DNA of 64,000 nucleotides from Paragorgia papillata (taxonomy: Eukaryota > Cnidaria > Anthozoa > Scleralcyonacea > Coralliidae): contig JAWNZC010000024.1 of the NCBI GenBank assembly GCA_035771165.1, positions 762,001-826,000 on the forward strand. The letters run 5' to 3'. Below the pieces are notes generated by a model. The model was not told the origin of the DNA and did not search any database. It saw nothing but the letters and a program-made list of their open reading frames with translations. Both the position numbers and the translations under genes were made by a program. Below, one piece after another: positions 46,412-57,694 of the stretch (the first letter of the stretch is position 1; each line of letters begins with the position of its first letter).

Positions 46412-49241
46412 GGTGGTATTCCACAAAAAGTTAAACAAATTTTGAGGAAATTTTCAAATTTTAAAAATAGAATAATTAGATACCTTGATAAGTTGCCTTA
46501 ACTCAGACATGCTATATTATGCATACTTTTGTAAGGAAAAGTGTTTTTTTTTGGCTTTTGTGATGTGATGTTAAATATACGGCCATAGCAACGCCATTAG
46601 CAACGCTTTACTGTTGTTTTTATGTGCCAATAGCGTGTCTGAATTTTTGAAAAGAAGGTTGGGAATAATTGAACTTTAATAATTGACCCCTCCCCTACTT
46701 GGTAGGTCTATTTTGTTCCTGTATATTGTTCTTTACATGAAGTATTTTGAGAGTTTTAGCAGACCGCATGTCAGCATCTTTTCTCCGCCATGTTGCTTTT
46801 GGGATATTCGAAGTAATTCTCCAGTTTACTTCCTTTTCACAACCTTCTGATATGTCAAAAGGTCGTTCAGGATATACTAGAAAACGAAGATTTGTAGGAA
46901 ATCAATATACTAAACGCCAGAATGCCGCCGAAGAAACAACCGTAGAAGAATCCGAAGGGGAGGTGAGTCATGTTAGTGTTGTTGATTCACTTGGTACTAA
47001 TAATCCTACAAGAAGTCAATCGCAAAGCCAAAGTTCTTCTGCCTCTGCTAGAAAACTTAAAGTATCTGCAGCAAACCCAGTACCAAAGGCAGGAGAAGAA
47101 AAAGTTAGTGGTTTTCGTTTTATTGATTTATCAATATTATCAGGAATATTCGAGATGTTGCCTTGTGAGAATTGTAAACAATGTAAGCTTGAACTTCAAG
47201 AGGACACCAGAAAGCGTAAAGGATGTGCATCCAATCTAGTACTACATTGCTCATTCTGTAACTGGAATAACGATTTTTATACCTCTCCAAAGATTAATTA
47301 CTTTTTTGAAGTAAATAGAAGATTTGTTTATGCCATAAGATCCATTGGTTGTGGCTCTGCATCTGGTAAACGTTTTTGTGGTCTCATGAACATGCCTGCT
47401 CCTCCAAGACCGACCCCTTACTCTTCACATAACAAATCTCTTCTCAAAGCTGTAAAAGAAGTTTCTTTTGAGACAATGAACAATGCAGCAAAAGAAATTC
47501 ATGTTGTGAAAGAGAAACCTGCTGAGGAAGTTAATTGTGCAATTTCTTGCGATGGAACATGGCAACGAAGAGGATTCTCATCTCTAAATGGTTGCGTGGC
47601 TGCCATTTCTATGGATACTGGTAAAGTTGTAGATGTAGAACCTCTTAGCAAGGTTTGTAAACCATGCAAGAAACATGAAAATGATGAGAATACACCAGAA
47701 AGTATTGCCTGGAAGGCAGATCATAAAGCAAAATGCAAGGCTAATTATCAAGGATCAGCACCAGCGATGGAACCAGAAGGTGCACTGCGGATCTTTACAC
47801 GATCTGTTGAATCCAATAAACTCTGTTACAATGAATTCTTTGGTGATGGAGACAGTAAGAGCTATTCTGCTGTGAAAGAGATTTATGATGGTGTAACTGT
47901 AGTAAAGAAGGAGTGTGTGGGGCACGTTCAAAAGAGAGTCGGAACTGCATTACGGAAATTAAAGAAGGAGAAGAAAGGTATGGGAGGAAAAGGGCGATTA
48001 ACAGATGTGATGATTGATAAGCTGCAGAACTACTATGGCATAGCAATAAGAAGCAATTCAGGTGATTTGGCTGCAATGAAGAAAGCAATTTATGCCACTC
48101 TCTTTCACTGTTCGTCTTCAGCAGAGCAGAATTTGCACAATTACTGCCCTGAAGGAGAAGATAGCTGGTGTGGCTTCATGAGAGATAAAGCAGCAAATAC
48201 CAGTGATTTCAAACATGGACCTGGACTACCATTAGACATCATTGCTGAACTTAAACCCATTTTCCTTCGATTAAGTGAGGATGGTCTTCTCACTAGGTGT
48301 CTTGATGGGAAGACGCAGAATCAGAACGAGTCCCTTAATGGCATGATTTGGGATCGATTGCCCAAACAGGTTTTTGTTGGCCCACAGGTTTTGTCTATTG
48401 GTGTCTATGATGCAGTTGCACACTTTAATGTTGGTTCAAGTGCTGCAATCCAAGTGTTGGAGAAGATGAAAGTGAAGCCTGGAGAGTATTGTCTTCAAGA
48501 ATGTGCGATGGCAGATAAGCGCTGTGTGAAAATTGCTAATTATAAGATGGAGAACAAGAACAAGAAGCAGCGTAAGATTTTGAGAGCTAAGCATAAAAAA
48601 AAAGGGGACAAACAACAACAGAAAGAAGGAGACACTTATGCATCTGGTGCATTTTAACAGTGACTTGAATTTTTAAGTATTTGTTTGTATTAGCATTGAT
48701 TTCTGTTACTTAACAATGCGAAAACTTTAAACATGATTTTCTTACATACTAATTTTTGTATTACTCATATTACGCTAAAAAGGATATCTCAAAAAGTATT
48801 AAAGTAAATATTCTGAAATTTTCAGAGTAATAACACATATGTTGGTTCTGTGTTGTGAACCTAAAACAATGTTAGTAGCTTGAAAACACTTAGCCAGTCT
48901 ATGTTGCAATCACATTCTTGAAATCCTAATTTTGAATATTATGTAAAATTCTGATGATGTGCAAATAAAATAAATGATTTTTTAGGTTCATGACACAGTT
49001 TGGACCATTTACATCAGATTCCTAGCTTTATATCAATATTCTGACCATTAGTTATTGCACTATCCTTTTTAAGGTGAAGCCATTAAAATCACGGTTGGGG
49101 GTGTGTAATTATGTTACCATGGTAACTATCGGACAAAAAAATATATTTTGGTGCAAACATTCATCGTATGTATCATATGATATAAAAATATATTGGCTAA
49201 AAGCATTATTTTTGAAATTTAAATTTTTGTGGAATACCACC
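46412..49241 (+). mobile_element. apparently intact TTAA-flanked DNA transposon (2830 bp)
   Basis: Ends GGTGGTATTCCACAAAAA and TTTTTGTGGAATACCACC, with TTAA at 46408-46411 and 49242-49245. One uninterrupted transposase ORF lies in the middle in + orientation. TTAA targets fit the Kolobok or piggyBac groups; the enzyme resembles the Mutator-like transposase domain family and not piggyBac. Matching ends and an open ORF imply recent activity. Confidence 0.9.
46852..48657 (+). CDS. DDE-type transposase (Mutator-like transposase domain family)
   Basis: 601 residues from the ATG at 46852 (MSKGRSGYTRKRRFVGNQYT). The frame is open from an earlier ATG at 46747, but the RKRRFVGNQYT block near the start is what I expect at the N-terminus of this family. 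A Cys cluster (C105, C108, C111, C133, C136) suggests zinc binding. Candidate catalytic acidic residues are D234 in SCDGTWQRRGFSSLNG, D332/D334 in FFGDGDSKSY, and E493 in TQNQNESLNGMIW. ECVGHVQKRVG and GKGRLTD..IDKLQNYYGIA are strong family blocks. The Lys-rich C-terminus (KNKKQRKILRAKHKKK) may bind DNA or act as a nuclear signal. It would cut and paste the element whose inverted ends surround it. No intron or stop interrupts it. The catalytic residue assignment is inferred. Confidence 0.88.
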   Translation: MSKGRSGYTRKRRFVGNQYTKRQNAAEETTVEESEGEVSHVSVVDSLGTNNPTRSQSQSQSSSASARKLKVSAANPVPKAGEEKVSGFRFIDLSILSGIFEMLPCENCKQCKLELQEDTRKRKGCASNLVLHCSFCNWNNDFYTSPKINYFFEVNRRFVYAIRSIGCGSASGKRFCGLMNMPAPPRPTPYSSHNKSLLKAVKEVSFETMNNAAKEIHVVKEKPAEEVNCAISCDGTWQRRGFSSLNGCVAAISMDTGKVVDVEPLSKVCKPCKKHENDENTPESIAWKADHKAKCKANYQGSAPAMEPEGALRIFTRSVESNKLCYNEFFGDGDSKSYSAVKEIYDGVTVVKKECVGHVQKRVGTALRKLKKEKKGMGGKGRLTDVMIDKLQNYYGIAIRSNSGDLAAMKKAIYATLFHCSSSAEQNLHNYCPEGEDSWCGFMRDKAANTSDFKHGPGLPLDIIAELKPIFLRLSEDGLLTRCLDGKTQNQNESLNGMIWDRLPKQVFVGPQVLSIGVYDAVAHFNVGSSAAIQVLEKMKVKPGEYCLQECAMADKRCVKIANYKMENKNKKQRKILRAKHKKKGDKQQQKEGDTYASGAF

Positions 49242-49892
49242 TTAAAGCAGTATGCTGGGCAATAATATTTCTTACCAGAATTAGATTTCCGCCTGGTTCG
49301 TCCATTGCGACAATTTGAACTAGAATCTCTTCTCTACTATTTACATAGCGACCACAATTACTGTCTGATAAGATTTTGCTTTCCAAATACAGGAAATGCC
49401 TACAATTGTGTCACTAAAACTACCATGGCCATTATTCTATAACAAGTGAACATAATTCAGTTCTTTTGGTTCATCTCGAAGAGAAATGTATATACTGTTA
49501 TTCCTAAAAGTTTGATAAAGATAGCTTAAATATTCATTGAGATATACTGCGTGAAATATACGGGATCAAGACATTTTAGCCTGTAAATGTTATGTTCATT
49601 GTTCGTCCCACAAGCCAATACTCTCAGAGTAAGTTGCAATCCCGCGCGAGTGTACGTTATCCATAGAAAGACGTTATCCCACAGGACTGGAATGTAAGCG
49701 GTCACCCACCCGTGATTCAGTTCTCCAAACTCCCAAAGTTTGGGCTTTTTTGGCTGCAGTACTAACCAAAATAGTCATTTTGGCAAATTTTATGCGCGTT
49801 GGCGTTTCCTTGGCATCCTTTCCCGTCCTCAATCCCACCCCCCTGTCTGTGCTGCCCGCCGAACGCAAAGGACTGTGGTTTTGTAAATGGCC
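49242..49892. other. intergenic between transposon and RPL14 promoter
   Basis: No gene. At 49675-49725 the minus strand contains gggtgggtgaccgcttacattcc, faintly like 5S rRNA but too short to call. Confidence 0.5.
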
Positions 49893-49942
49893 ATATATAC
49901 CGACATGCATTGCGCTCGTCTTCCTCTTTGATCTGCTTCAAG
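49893..49942 (+). promoter_or_regulatory. RPL14: RPL14 core promoter: TATA-like box and pyrimidine start tract
   Basis: atatata at 49893-49899 lies about 25 bases before cgtcttcctcttt (49917-49929). The latter resembles the 5' terminal oligopyrimidine tract of ribosomal-protein mRNAs, so transcription probably starts at a C there. The short leader atctgcttcaag runs to the ATG. Inferred from spacing. Confidence 0.65.
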
Positions 49943-49945
49943 ATG
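49943..49945 (+). CDS. RPL14: RPL14 coding exon 1 (start codon only)
   Basis: ATG directly followed by donor gtaggt. Chosen because it sits after the pyrimidine start tract and joins in frame to exon 2, which lacks its own ATG. Confidence 0.85.
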
Positions 49946-51451
49946 GTAGGTTGAACACGTGAAACGTTTACTGCTGTTCACAGTCTGTTTTAAAGCGAAA
50001 ATAGCTTGGGATAAAGAAACTTATTTCGACAAAACCAATATCGTGTGTTTCTCTCGATAGGTTTACAACCGCTTTGTAGAGATTGGTCGTATTGCTTTGG
50101 TTAATTCTGGTCCGGACGAAGGACGGTTGTGTGTTATACTCGATGTCGTTGATCAAAACCGGGTTTGTAGCTCTTTTAATATCGCTTTTATTTCTGTATT
50201 TAAGACAAGTTAATGCATTATACATATACCAAAGATAGTCGTTGGCTGGTCTTGTGTGATTTCGTACGCTTTCTTTAAATATTTTGGGCAAAAAAATAGC
50301 GTTGCCCGTTAAAGGTATTTCTACATAATATAAAATATAAATTGATTAAAAAATATCGTCAGTTGGAGATATTTTTAACTGTAAGTAAGAAAAAAAATAT
50401 CCCCAACTTTAACGGGAAATGTATTTGTTGATATTTTGGATTAGTTAAAAGGCAACCTCCAATCTCATTTTAGGTCAGATACTTTATTTGTTCACTGACC
50501 AAATGAAGTGCTAGACTGAAAACGTGGAGTGGAGAATTGGGGTAGTAATGTACGAGTCAAATCCAACTGCGATCATCCCCCCCCCTGGCAAACCCTGGGC
50601 ATTTGACCCAAGGTGAGCTCCGTATAGGTGGGAATTTGACGCAAAGCAACCCACCTGGTCAATCCCACCCAGTCGGGCATTTGACTATTGAAAAAAGTTG
50701 GTCGGTGGTTGCACATTAAAAAATCTCCTCGTTCTTTTCTGTCGATATTCCACGTGAACATTTGAAAATGCCATTGTTTAAAGTCTGAAATGCAAAGAAG
50801 GACATTGAAACTTCATGGTAGTGAATTTTTTGTTGTCTATGAATGAAATATTTCAAACAAAAATCTTTTAACAGAGCCTTGACAGCCCCAGACTGGGGCA
50901 TTTGACTGTGTTTTCGGTCCGCATAATTTTTTGGAAAAGTCAAATTCCCGGGGGTTTGCCTGGGGGGGGGGGGAGGGGGGGGATGATCACAGTTGGAATT
51001 AACTCGTACATAAGGGTAGTTTACACTTTACTGTACCTGAGTAATGTCAGTGGGTGAAGTTTAATACTGTTTGGCCAAAAAAAAGCCTTCTGTTTCTGGT
51101 CAGTGCATGCACCATCTTTTTTCTTGCATGTTGATTTTGTTTTTACATTGAATCATCCCAGAAAAGATCCATGTTCCCCTCCCCCCCCGAGGAAATTTGT
51201 GTTGTCCAAAGGATGAGGGGGTAAAATTCACTACCGATTTACTTCAATTATTGTAGAATGTCTGAAAAGGAGGGGAGGACCTATCCTCTATGGGGGAGTA
51301 TGGATAGTTTTTGGAATGACCCCTTTTTATTAATAAATATTGTTTGACCTGCATTCTCAACAAATATATCCTATCAAAACTGCTGATATGTTTGTGGACA
51401 CCGATTGAAGACTTTATATTTTAATATAAAGGTTTGTTCTATTTATTTGTT

Positions 51452-51483
<32 letters not shown>

Positions 51484-54400
51484 CCTTAGAACATGCAATG
51501 TAATCGAGTGAAATGCCCAATATTACTTATAATATACCCAATTCTCTCCTGGCATTACCGCCTTATTATATATACAGAACTCTCAATCAAGCTCTCGGCA
51601 ACACCATCCGTGGCTCAGTGGTCAGAGCATTGCACTAGAGTCGCAAGGTCGTGGGTTCAATTCCTGCCGGAAGGCCTGTGTAGTTGCATTTTTCGCAACT
51701 GGTCCCGGTTTGGTCTTAAAATGTATATATTCTACACTCGAATTTTCCTTCATCCAATATCCTTAGAACATATATATATATATATATATGATGAAGTGAT
51801 AGCTGAGTTTTTCGAAAAAACTTCGAGGTGTTTGGATATCCTGATGAAGCACTCTTCTGAGTGTTTAATATAGCATCTCAAACAAGTTGGTATTTTAAGA
51901 GAAAAGGTGAAAGTTCGATTAATTTATGTAATTTCTTCCTTCAATATCCATACAAATTAACCATTGACACGGTAATGATTTCCTTTGTGCAGTTTTTCTC
52001 ATGAATTACTAATGAGTTAACTGTTGACATATTTTGTTTTGATTGGTTTATTTACTGAGAGTATTTGCTGTGAGTAAAAAATAGTTCAAAATTTCAAACT
52101 ATCTGCCACAAGTGCTAAAACACCCACAGCGAGCTTGGGAGTGCTCGGCTTCATATGAGGACTGGAAATCCACCTTTAAGCTCTAACTACAGTTAAAGTT
52201 AATGACTTTTTTATGCAACCAACCCCTGAACTAGACCATTCAAATTAGACCATTCAAATGAACGGCCATCACAATTTTTGTTATTGACAAAAGAATTTGA
52301 CTGCTCATCAGATGATTTTAGCCAGTTATCTGATGATTGTCACAAGTCACTCAGAGACTGACTGTTATTATGAGCCCCTGCAGTAGGTCATTTGCACGAG
52401 GATGTACAGTAGTGGTGGGTAAGTACAACTACAGTAGAACGTGAGTTTTACAACCACCCCTGTTGCCAGGTAAAAGGTCATAAATGGCAGGTAGTGATGT
52501 GACATCATAGCAGCCATTTTGACAGTGCCGCAGCTGTTCTTTATAACGAAAATGCTGATTTATAAAGATTCACAAGGGGAATGGAAAAAGCAAGAACACT
52601 TCAAAGAAGTGCAGTCTTGATTTATTAACTCATTCCTGACCTGTCCGAGGGCTTCCCCAGAGATGAATAAAATCGTCTGGCGTTAGCCAGAATAAAATAC
52701 TAAAGACCAATTCGGACAGGAAAGAGTTAGTATGTTTTTTGGTTATTAAAAGAAGAAATTTGACATTTGTGTGTTCAATATCATGGCCTTAAAGCCACGT
52801 TCTCCACATCAAAATGGTGTTGTTACGTTTGATTCAATTTTTTGGCTGGTTTGGTCTTGTTAAACACTCTTGGCTTTATTCTTTTTTTTTTCAGTAGTGT
52901 TGTTTAGATGTGAACACTCAGTTTTGTCACTTTCGTTTCTGAGTCAAAAAGCAGTTGTAAAATATACAAACTTGTCGCGGAATTAACGATCGTCAAGATC
53001 AACTTGTCTAAAGTTAACAAATAATATTCATTGTTTTGAATTGTTCACTGTTATTGTATTAACTCTCAAAGGTCAACTAAAAAAGACTTTAACTCGCACA
53101 GATTTTCATCAAATAATGCTCAAAAGAGAAGCAAATCAAGACTAAAATGCAGTGATACGGCAATTGCACAACACTTCCGGTTTTCGCATGTGGTCGCATT
53201 CGCGTTTGTTTACTACGAAAAAACGGATATTTCTTTGAACGTATTTCGGCAGTTTTACGTTGAAATGGTCGCTCATAACAGGTAAATATCTTGTTTGAAA
53301 GTTGTCACTGGTCGCGTTAAGCAGGTGGTCGCTCATTGCAGGTACATTTCTATTACATATCGTCCGTGCCAGAAAAACTGGTCGTGAGGTGAGCCAATGT
53401 TAAAAAAAAAACGATTGCCGATAACGATTGTTAAGAGCCGATATTTCCCCACCATCGGCCGATTAATCGGCAAAACTGATGTTTGCTAACCTGATGCTCA
53501 GTGCTACCGTTTGTCGTTTTATTCATCTCAAGTTTCGCAATGAGAGGAAGTCATCAAGCCAATTCTCGTATTTTGAGCGCAACAAAACAAACAGAAAACA
53601 GTCAAGTAGTCAGCAGTGTTTCCTTACTGGTAATTTAAAATATTTTTGTATCAACAACTCAACAAGCGCAAAAATGCCAAACAAGGTAAAGAATTGAAGT
53701 ATTCGATACGCCGTACCACAGACGCTCGCTCCTCAATTTTGACGGGAGGGTTGCGGCTGTACACAGGCTATGATAAACGAGGACGAGAGAGCAGAAATAC
53801 GAGGACGAGAGTCACGAGACAGCCGATCCGATGGTGAAAGACAATCGGCCATCATCGCCCTATGGCCGATTGTGAGAAAAACTAGCCGTTAATCGGCTCT
53901 GCCGATGTTTTGCTGATGATCGGCTCACCTCTAGTCGTAAACAGCATGTGGTCGTTAAAAGGGGATCATAAAACTCAGGTTCTACTGTACCAGAATGCTT
54001 AACCTTTGCCAATATCTTAGTGCTAATAGAGAGCATTCTGGTAGTTGTAGTCGCCCAATGCCATAGAAAATAGTGCAAATAGCCTGTTGTTGGCTCAAAA
54101 TTTGACTACAGTGAGAACATTTGTTTAGTAACTGGCTCTGCGATGTAACAACAAGTTGGACAGGTCATTTTGTGGCATTCCATGCAGTGACAGCCACACA
54201 TGAAAAAAGAATGAGTCAAAAACTCCATACATACATTTAAGACTAAAATTATGCAATAAAAATAAACGGAGCCTTTGCTTATTTGTTTTCAAAATTACTT
54301 TGATTTTATTAAAATAGAATAGCACTTTGACTCTTACATTAAAACAGATTACTGAGATTAGTTCTACTGTAAGGTTAGAGGTAATTGAGCATTGAGGTGT

Positions 54401-55833
54401 TGTACAACCAACACAGGTTAAAACTTAGGTCTTGTTAAATGTTATAATGTTGCCTTTTCCATTGGTGAAGTACTGGCATTGGTACCCTCGCCAACTGGCT
54501 CTGATGCCCTCCAAAATCATGTCACATCACAGACCATCTGGCCTAACATCTAAAAAATATTTTCATACAGAGCAAAATCACTTACATATCTAACATGAAA
54601 TGTTCAGCGTCGTAAGGAGTTTTTATGTGCACAGTTTCAAATGATTTCGCTGAACAAACTTAGAGATATAACTGGTTTTGCGACATGTGAAAATATTTTA
54701 CCCCACACCTGACGTCAGAGGCCATCTCATTTACATATCAAACAAATTGAAATATCTTGAAAACGAAGAGAGATACAAAAAAATTGTAAAGGATCTTCTA
54801 TTACAATTTTATGAGTTCTTTCAAATTAGACAAACTTAATTTTTATTGCCAATGTCCTTTAACAATATTTTTTTTTGCCTCAGGCTCTAGTTGATGGTCC
54901 TTGTACTGATGTGACCAGGCAAGCTTTGGGTTTTAAGCACCTTTCACTGACAGACTTGAAGATTAAGGTCCCCAGAAGTGCCCACAGTGGAGTGATAAAG
55001 AAGGCTTTCATTGCTGGAGAGGTGACTGAGAAATGGGAAAAAACCGCTTGGGCCAAAAAGTTGGCAGCCAGGAAGAAGAGGGCAACTTTGACAGATTTTG
55101 ATCGGTTTAAGTTGAAGTTGGCTAAACAAAGGGTTAGTACACAATATAAATACAAATGTAGCACAGTACTTGTATGTATGTTAGCAAAAATGTACAGTAC
55201 ATATATGTGGATGTATATTAATAATAAAAACTTATTGACCAAGTGGGAGGTCTTTACGGTAAAATTATCATGCCTTGGCCTTTCAGTACAGACCGAGCGA
55301 CGAAGGAGCGAGGTTTGTGTAAAAAGACCAAGGGCAGGATAATCTTTCCGTAAAGACCGACCAAGCGAGGTTAATAAGGTGTTTTTATTATATGGCCAAT
55401 GTTTTTTAGTTTCATTTGAAAGTCGAGAGTACAAGCAGCAAAAATTGAAGTAACTGACTTTCAACAAAAACTGTAAACAAGAAAAACATTTTCATTCACC
55501 GTAAACATTTAAACATTACAATTTTTTAGCGGTGAATTCATTTTCATGATATTTGATCACTATTTTTGCTTGACTTGCTTAATTTTCTTATTTTGTTTTT
55601 CATTTATGACCGGTCTTTACCGGTTTGTAAATTAAAGAATAAAGACCGCTCAGGAACCAATCAAATTGTAGGAACGTGGCGTTAAGACTGCTCACGTGAT
55701 GACACAGCCATATAATAATTTTAAAAATATATTAAATATACGTATTGTATGTCATATGTCTTTTGTTTCTATTTTTCAGAAATCACGGATTTTAAAAGCC
55801 GAAGTGAAGAAGCTAAGACAAGACTCCAAGTAA
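49943..55833 (+). CDS. RPL14: 60S ribosomal protein L14 (four exons, complete)
   Basis: Structural protein of the cytosolic large ribosomal subunit. Coding segments: 49943-49945 (ATG only), 50061-50162, 54884-55132, 55780-55833; 135 residues. Exon 2 gives [20 protein letters not shown] and the KOW-type end [10 protein letters not shown]. Exon 3 begins [20 protein letters not shown] and ends [14 protein letters not shown]. Exon 4 gives [17 protein letters not shown]. All match animal RPL14 in order, with phase 0 at every junction. Introns are GT..AG (donors gtaggt, gtttgt, gttagt). An ATG-only first coding exon is common in ribosomal-protein genes. The 4.7-kb second intron has absorbed several mobile elements. 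Length is normal for invertebrate L14, which lacks the long Ala/Lys tail of vertebrates. Confidence 0.95.
50061..50162 (+). CDS. RPL14: RPL14 exon 2
   Basis: Acceptor tttctctcgatag, donor gtttgt. Thirty-four codons from [12 protein letters not shown] to VVDQNR, the conserved N-terminal barrel. Confidence 0.94.
50549..51010. mobile_element. inverted-repeat element in RPL14 intron 2
   Basis: tgtacgagtcaaatccaact.. at the left and ..agttggaattaactcgtaca at the right; next come gatcatcccccccc / gggggggatgatc and ggcaaaccctgggcatttgac-like blocks mirrored at 50880-50960. Long C and G runs may be inexact in length. Confidence 0.75.
51453..51880 (+). mobile_element. tRNA-derived SINE-like insertion between (TA)n tracts
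   Basis: A tRNA-like head at 51603-51672 (ccgtggctcagtggtcagag, then gtgggttcaattcctgccgg). The sequence atccttagaacat occurs before it (about 51482-51494) and after it (about 51764-51776), each next to a (ta)n run, as a target duplication would. Just downstream (51841-51864) is a ctgatga + gcactcttctgagtg hairpin. Confidence 0.55.
51901..53380. other. RPL14 intron 2, unassigned
   Basis: No exon or complete element. It has a dispersed-repeat fragment at 52663-52705 (gaataaaatcgtctggcg) shared with 1090-1130 and 38547-38570. Confidence 0.5.
53385..53933. mobile_element. hAT-type MITE, family H copy 2
   Basis: Near-identical to 19812-20342 throughout (e.g. tcatctcaagtttcgcaatg, aacagaaaacagtcaagtag, gaggacgagagagcagaaat). 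The right end is intact (cggctcacctcta) and followed by gtcgtaaa. The left end is slightly eroded: only gtcg of the expected duplication remains. Confidence 0.85.
54710..54861. mobile_element. half copy of family G MITE
   Basis: tttacatatcaaacaaattg, gaaatatcttgaaaacgaag and aattagacaaacttaattttt match the right arm of 13161-13660. It ends ccaatgtcctttaa, 22 bases before RPL14 exon 3, so it may supply part of the polypyrimidine or branch region. Confidence 0.7.
54884..55132 (+). CDS. RPL14: RPL14 exon 3
   Basis: Acceptor ttttttgcctcag, donor gttagt; 83 codons from [10 protein letters not shown] to KLAKQR. The plus-strand frame runs on past the donor into intron, which is not coding. Confidence 0.95.
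55222..55394. mobile_element. short inverted-repeat element in RPL14 intron 3
   Basis: aataaaaacttattgaccaa at the left; ggttaataaggtgtttttatt at the right; inner gtctttacgg / ccgtaaagac and gccttggcctttc.. / ..aagaccaagggc arms. Confidence 0.75.
55780..55833 (+). CDS. RPL14: RPL14 exon 4
   Basis: Acceptor ctatttttcag; 17 codons [17 protein letters not shown] and TAA at 55831-55833. The motif aligns with the conserved EVKKL of animal L14. Confidence 0.93.
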   Translation, partial: KSRILKAEVKKLRQDSK

Positions 55834-55851
55834 ATGTAGCTTTGTGTGGCT

Positions 55852-55857
55852 AATAAA
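55852..55857 (+). terminator. RPL14: RPL14 polyadenylation signal AATAAA
   Basis: AATAAA lies 18 bases past the stop codon, so the 3' UTR would be very short, as is usual for ribosomal-protein mRNAs. Confidence 0.75.
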
Positions 55858-57558
55858 TCTGTCAATCTGATCTACTTTATAGGAATTCGGACCCTTTTTT
55901 ATTCTAGTTTTTCATGTTGTTCATCTACAGCCGTTTTTTGTTTGTTTGGGGTTTTTTTTGCTGAAAGAGGTAGTTCATTTTTGCATCTACTTCGCGAGTC
56001 GGGATGTTTTGTGACGGATTTTTTGTCAAGGTTTGTTGACACACACAAGGATGAAGCAGAAGTCAGCCGAGTTTATTTTCAGCCAGAGATGGCAACAAGT
56101 CAGTGTCCTTTTTTGCAAGTCCAACACATTTATTATGCAAGCTAACGTTTGATTAAGGAGAAGTAAGGTTTTTAAAGTCAAGTCCCAAGTCATTGTGTTC
56201 AAGTGCACGTCAAGTGTTCGATACACAGGTCGTTTGTATTGATTGTATTGTATACTTTCATTACTTTGTAGTGTGTGTGTAAGGGGGGGGGGTCGGGCTA
56301 CTAAGCGCTGAGTAACACAATTACTATACAAGCTAACGTTTGATTAAGGAGAAGTAAAGTTTTAAAGTCAAGTCAAAAGTCATTTTGTCCGAGACACAAG
56401 GCGAATCGCAGGTAGTAAGTCACAGCCACATGTGTCGTTTGTATTGTCGAACTTTGATTGGGGAGTCGCACAACTAAGCGCTGAAAATAACACAATTACT
56501 GTGCAATCTAACGTTTGATTATTAAAGCTTACTTTGTTCAAGTCCGAATCGAGTCACAACAATAGCGACTCGAGTCCAAGCTGTATGACTTCGAGTCTAT
56601 ACAACTCTGCTTTCAGCATATGTTCATGGTGTCGCGTATCTGAGTTGGACTGTTTGTGACAGTGATCTTTAAAAGAGGACTGGATCGAGCAATTATCGTC
56701 TTTTTCTTTTGTTTTCGCTTTTACAACCGTTAACACAGCACTGTATGAGGATTTTCGTATTGATCTACATACACAATAGCGTGCCGTCGAGCTGCTATTT
56801 ATAGCACAAAATGCGGACAAACAAACCAAAATTGACTTTCAAATGATTGCTCGTGCGATAAATCGGTTTACGGCATATGATATTCTACCCGAATAATTTA
56901 AAAAACTTAAATAACAGTTTATTACAATATTTTACTGGCTAATGCTAAACGTCAATGGAAAAGCTCCAGAAGAACTTATTTAGAGTAAACTAAAGCTAAC
57001 GATGCAATAGCTCGGTTTTCGGTTGAGTCCGAATGTCCTGAAGGGTCCTGGCTGAGCATGCTGTTTTGGTCTCTAGGAAATTTTTGAATTTTTCAACCTC
57101 TGAAATTGCATTTCCTGAATTTTGAGGGCAGTTTTAATCACTTTAAGCACAATTAACAATAAGGCAAAACTCTTTGGCTTTGAAGTTGCCGTAGTAATTT
57201 ATTCCTTGTATCGCAATATAAATTGCTGCGTCGAAAAAATGTATGGAGGACATTTTGGGGGGAGCACATTGTATTCCATCTTGCTGATAAGGGTGAATAA
57301 AAAAAAAAGATAACATGATTACAGCGAAAGTAGCCTCGGAGAATCCAGGTCAACTGCATGTGTTTGGGACGACTAGTAGTCGAGCAACCATAAGTAACTA
57401 CTGTATTTCATAATATTTACGTTGTGAGGTTTGTATTTTGTAAAAGTCTATGGGGGCGCCTGAAACAGGAAAACCAAGGAGGCGCACCGGGAAATATCCC
57501 AGTCCGCCTCTGCGGGGTAGCTCGGATTAGTAGTTGGCCACGACGTGTAATTTTAGGT
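55858..57558. other. intergenic, with a tandem direct repeat
   Basis: No gene. A block gctaacgtttgattaaggag + aagtcaagtc.. occurs at 56141-56215 and 56328-56400, with a third partial copy at 56508-56560; period about 180 bp. Otherwise unassigned. Confidence 0.55.
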
Positions 57559-57561
57559 TAC

Positions 57562-57694
57562 AGTAAAAACCCGCCAACAAGAACGTACCACTATTAAGAA
57601 CCTCAGGCTGAAATTAGGAATTTATTTATATAAGAACCTATCCCAGGCTGATTTTGTAAAATGTATAAGGTTCTTGTTAGCGGGTTTTTACTGT
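57562..57694. mobile_element. mariner-like MITE, second copy
   Basis: CAGTAAAAACCCGCCAACAA and ttgttagcgggtttttactg ends between TA; the interior aligns with 34795-34944. Confidence 0.82.

Noticed and set aside
49675..49725. 5S rRNA-like words near gggtgggtgaccgc
   Set aside because: The match is about 14 bases and the rest does not align.
54880..55467. 195-residue minus-strand frame opposite RPL14 exon 3
   Set aside because: Antisense shadow of a securely identified exon; no family resemblance.
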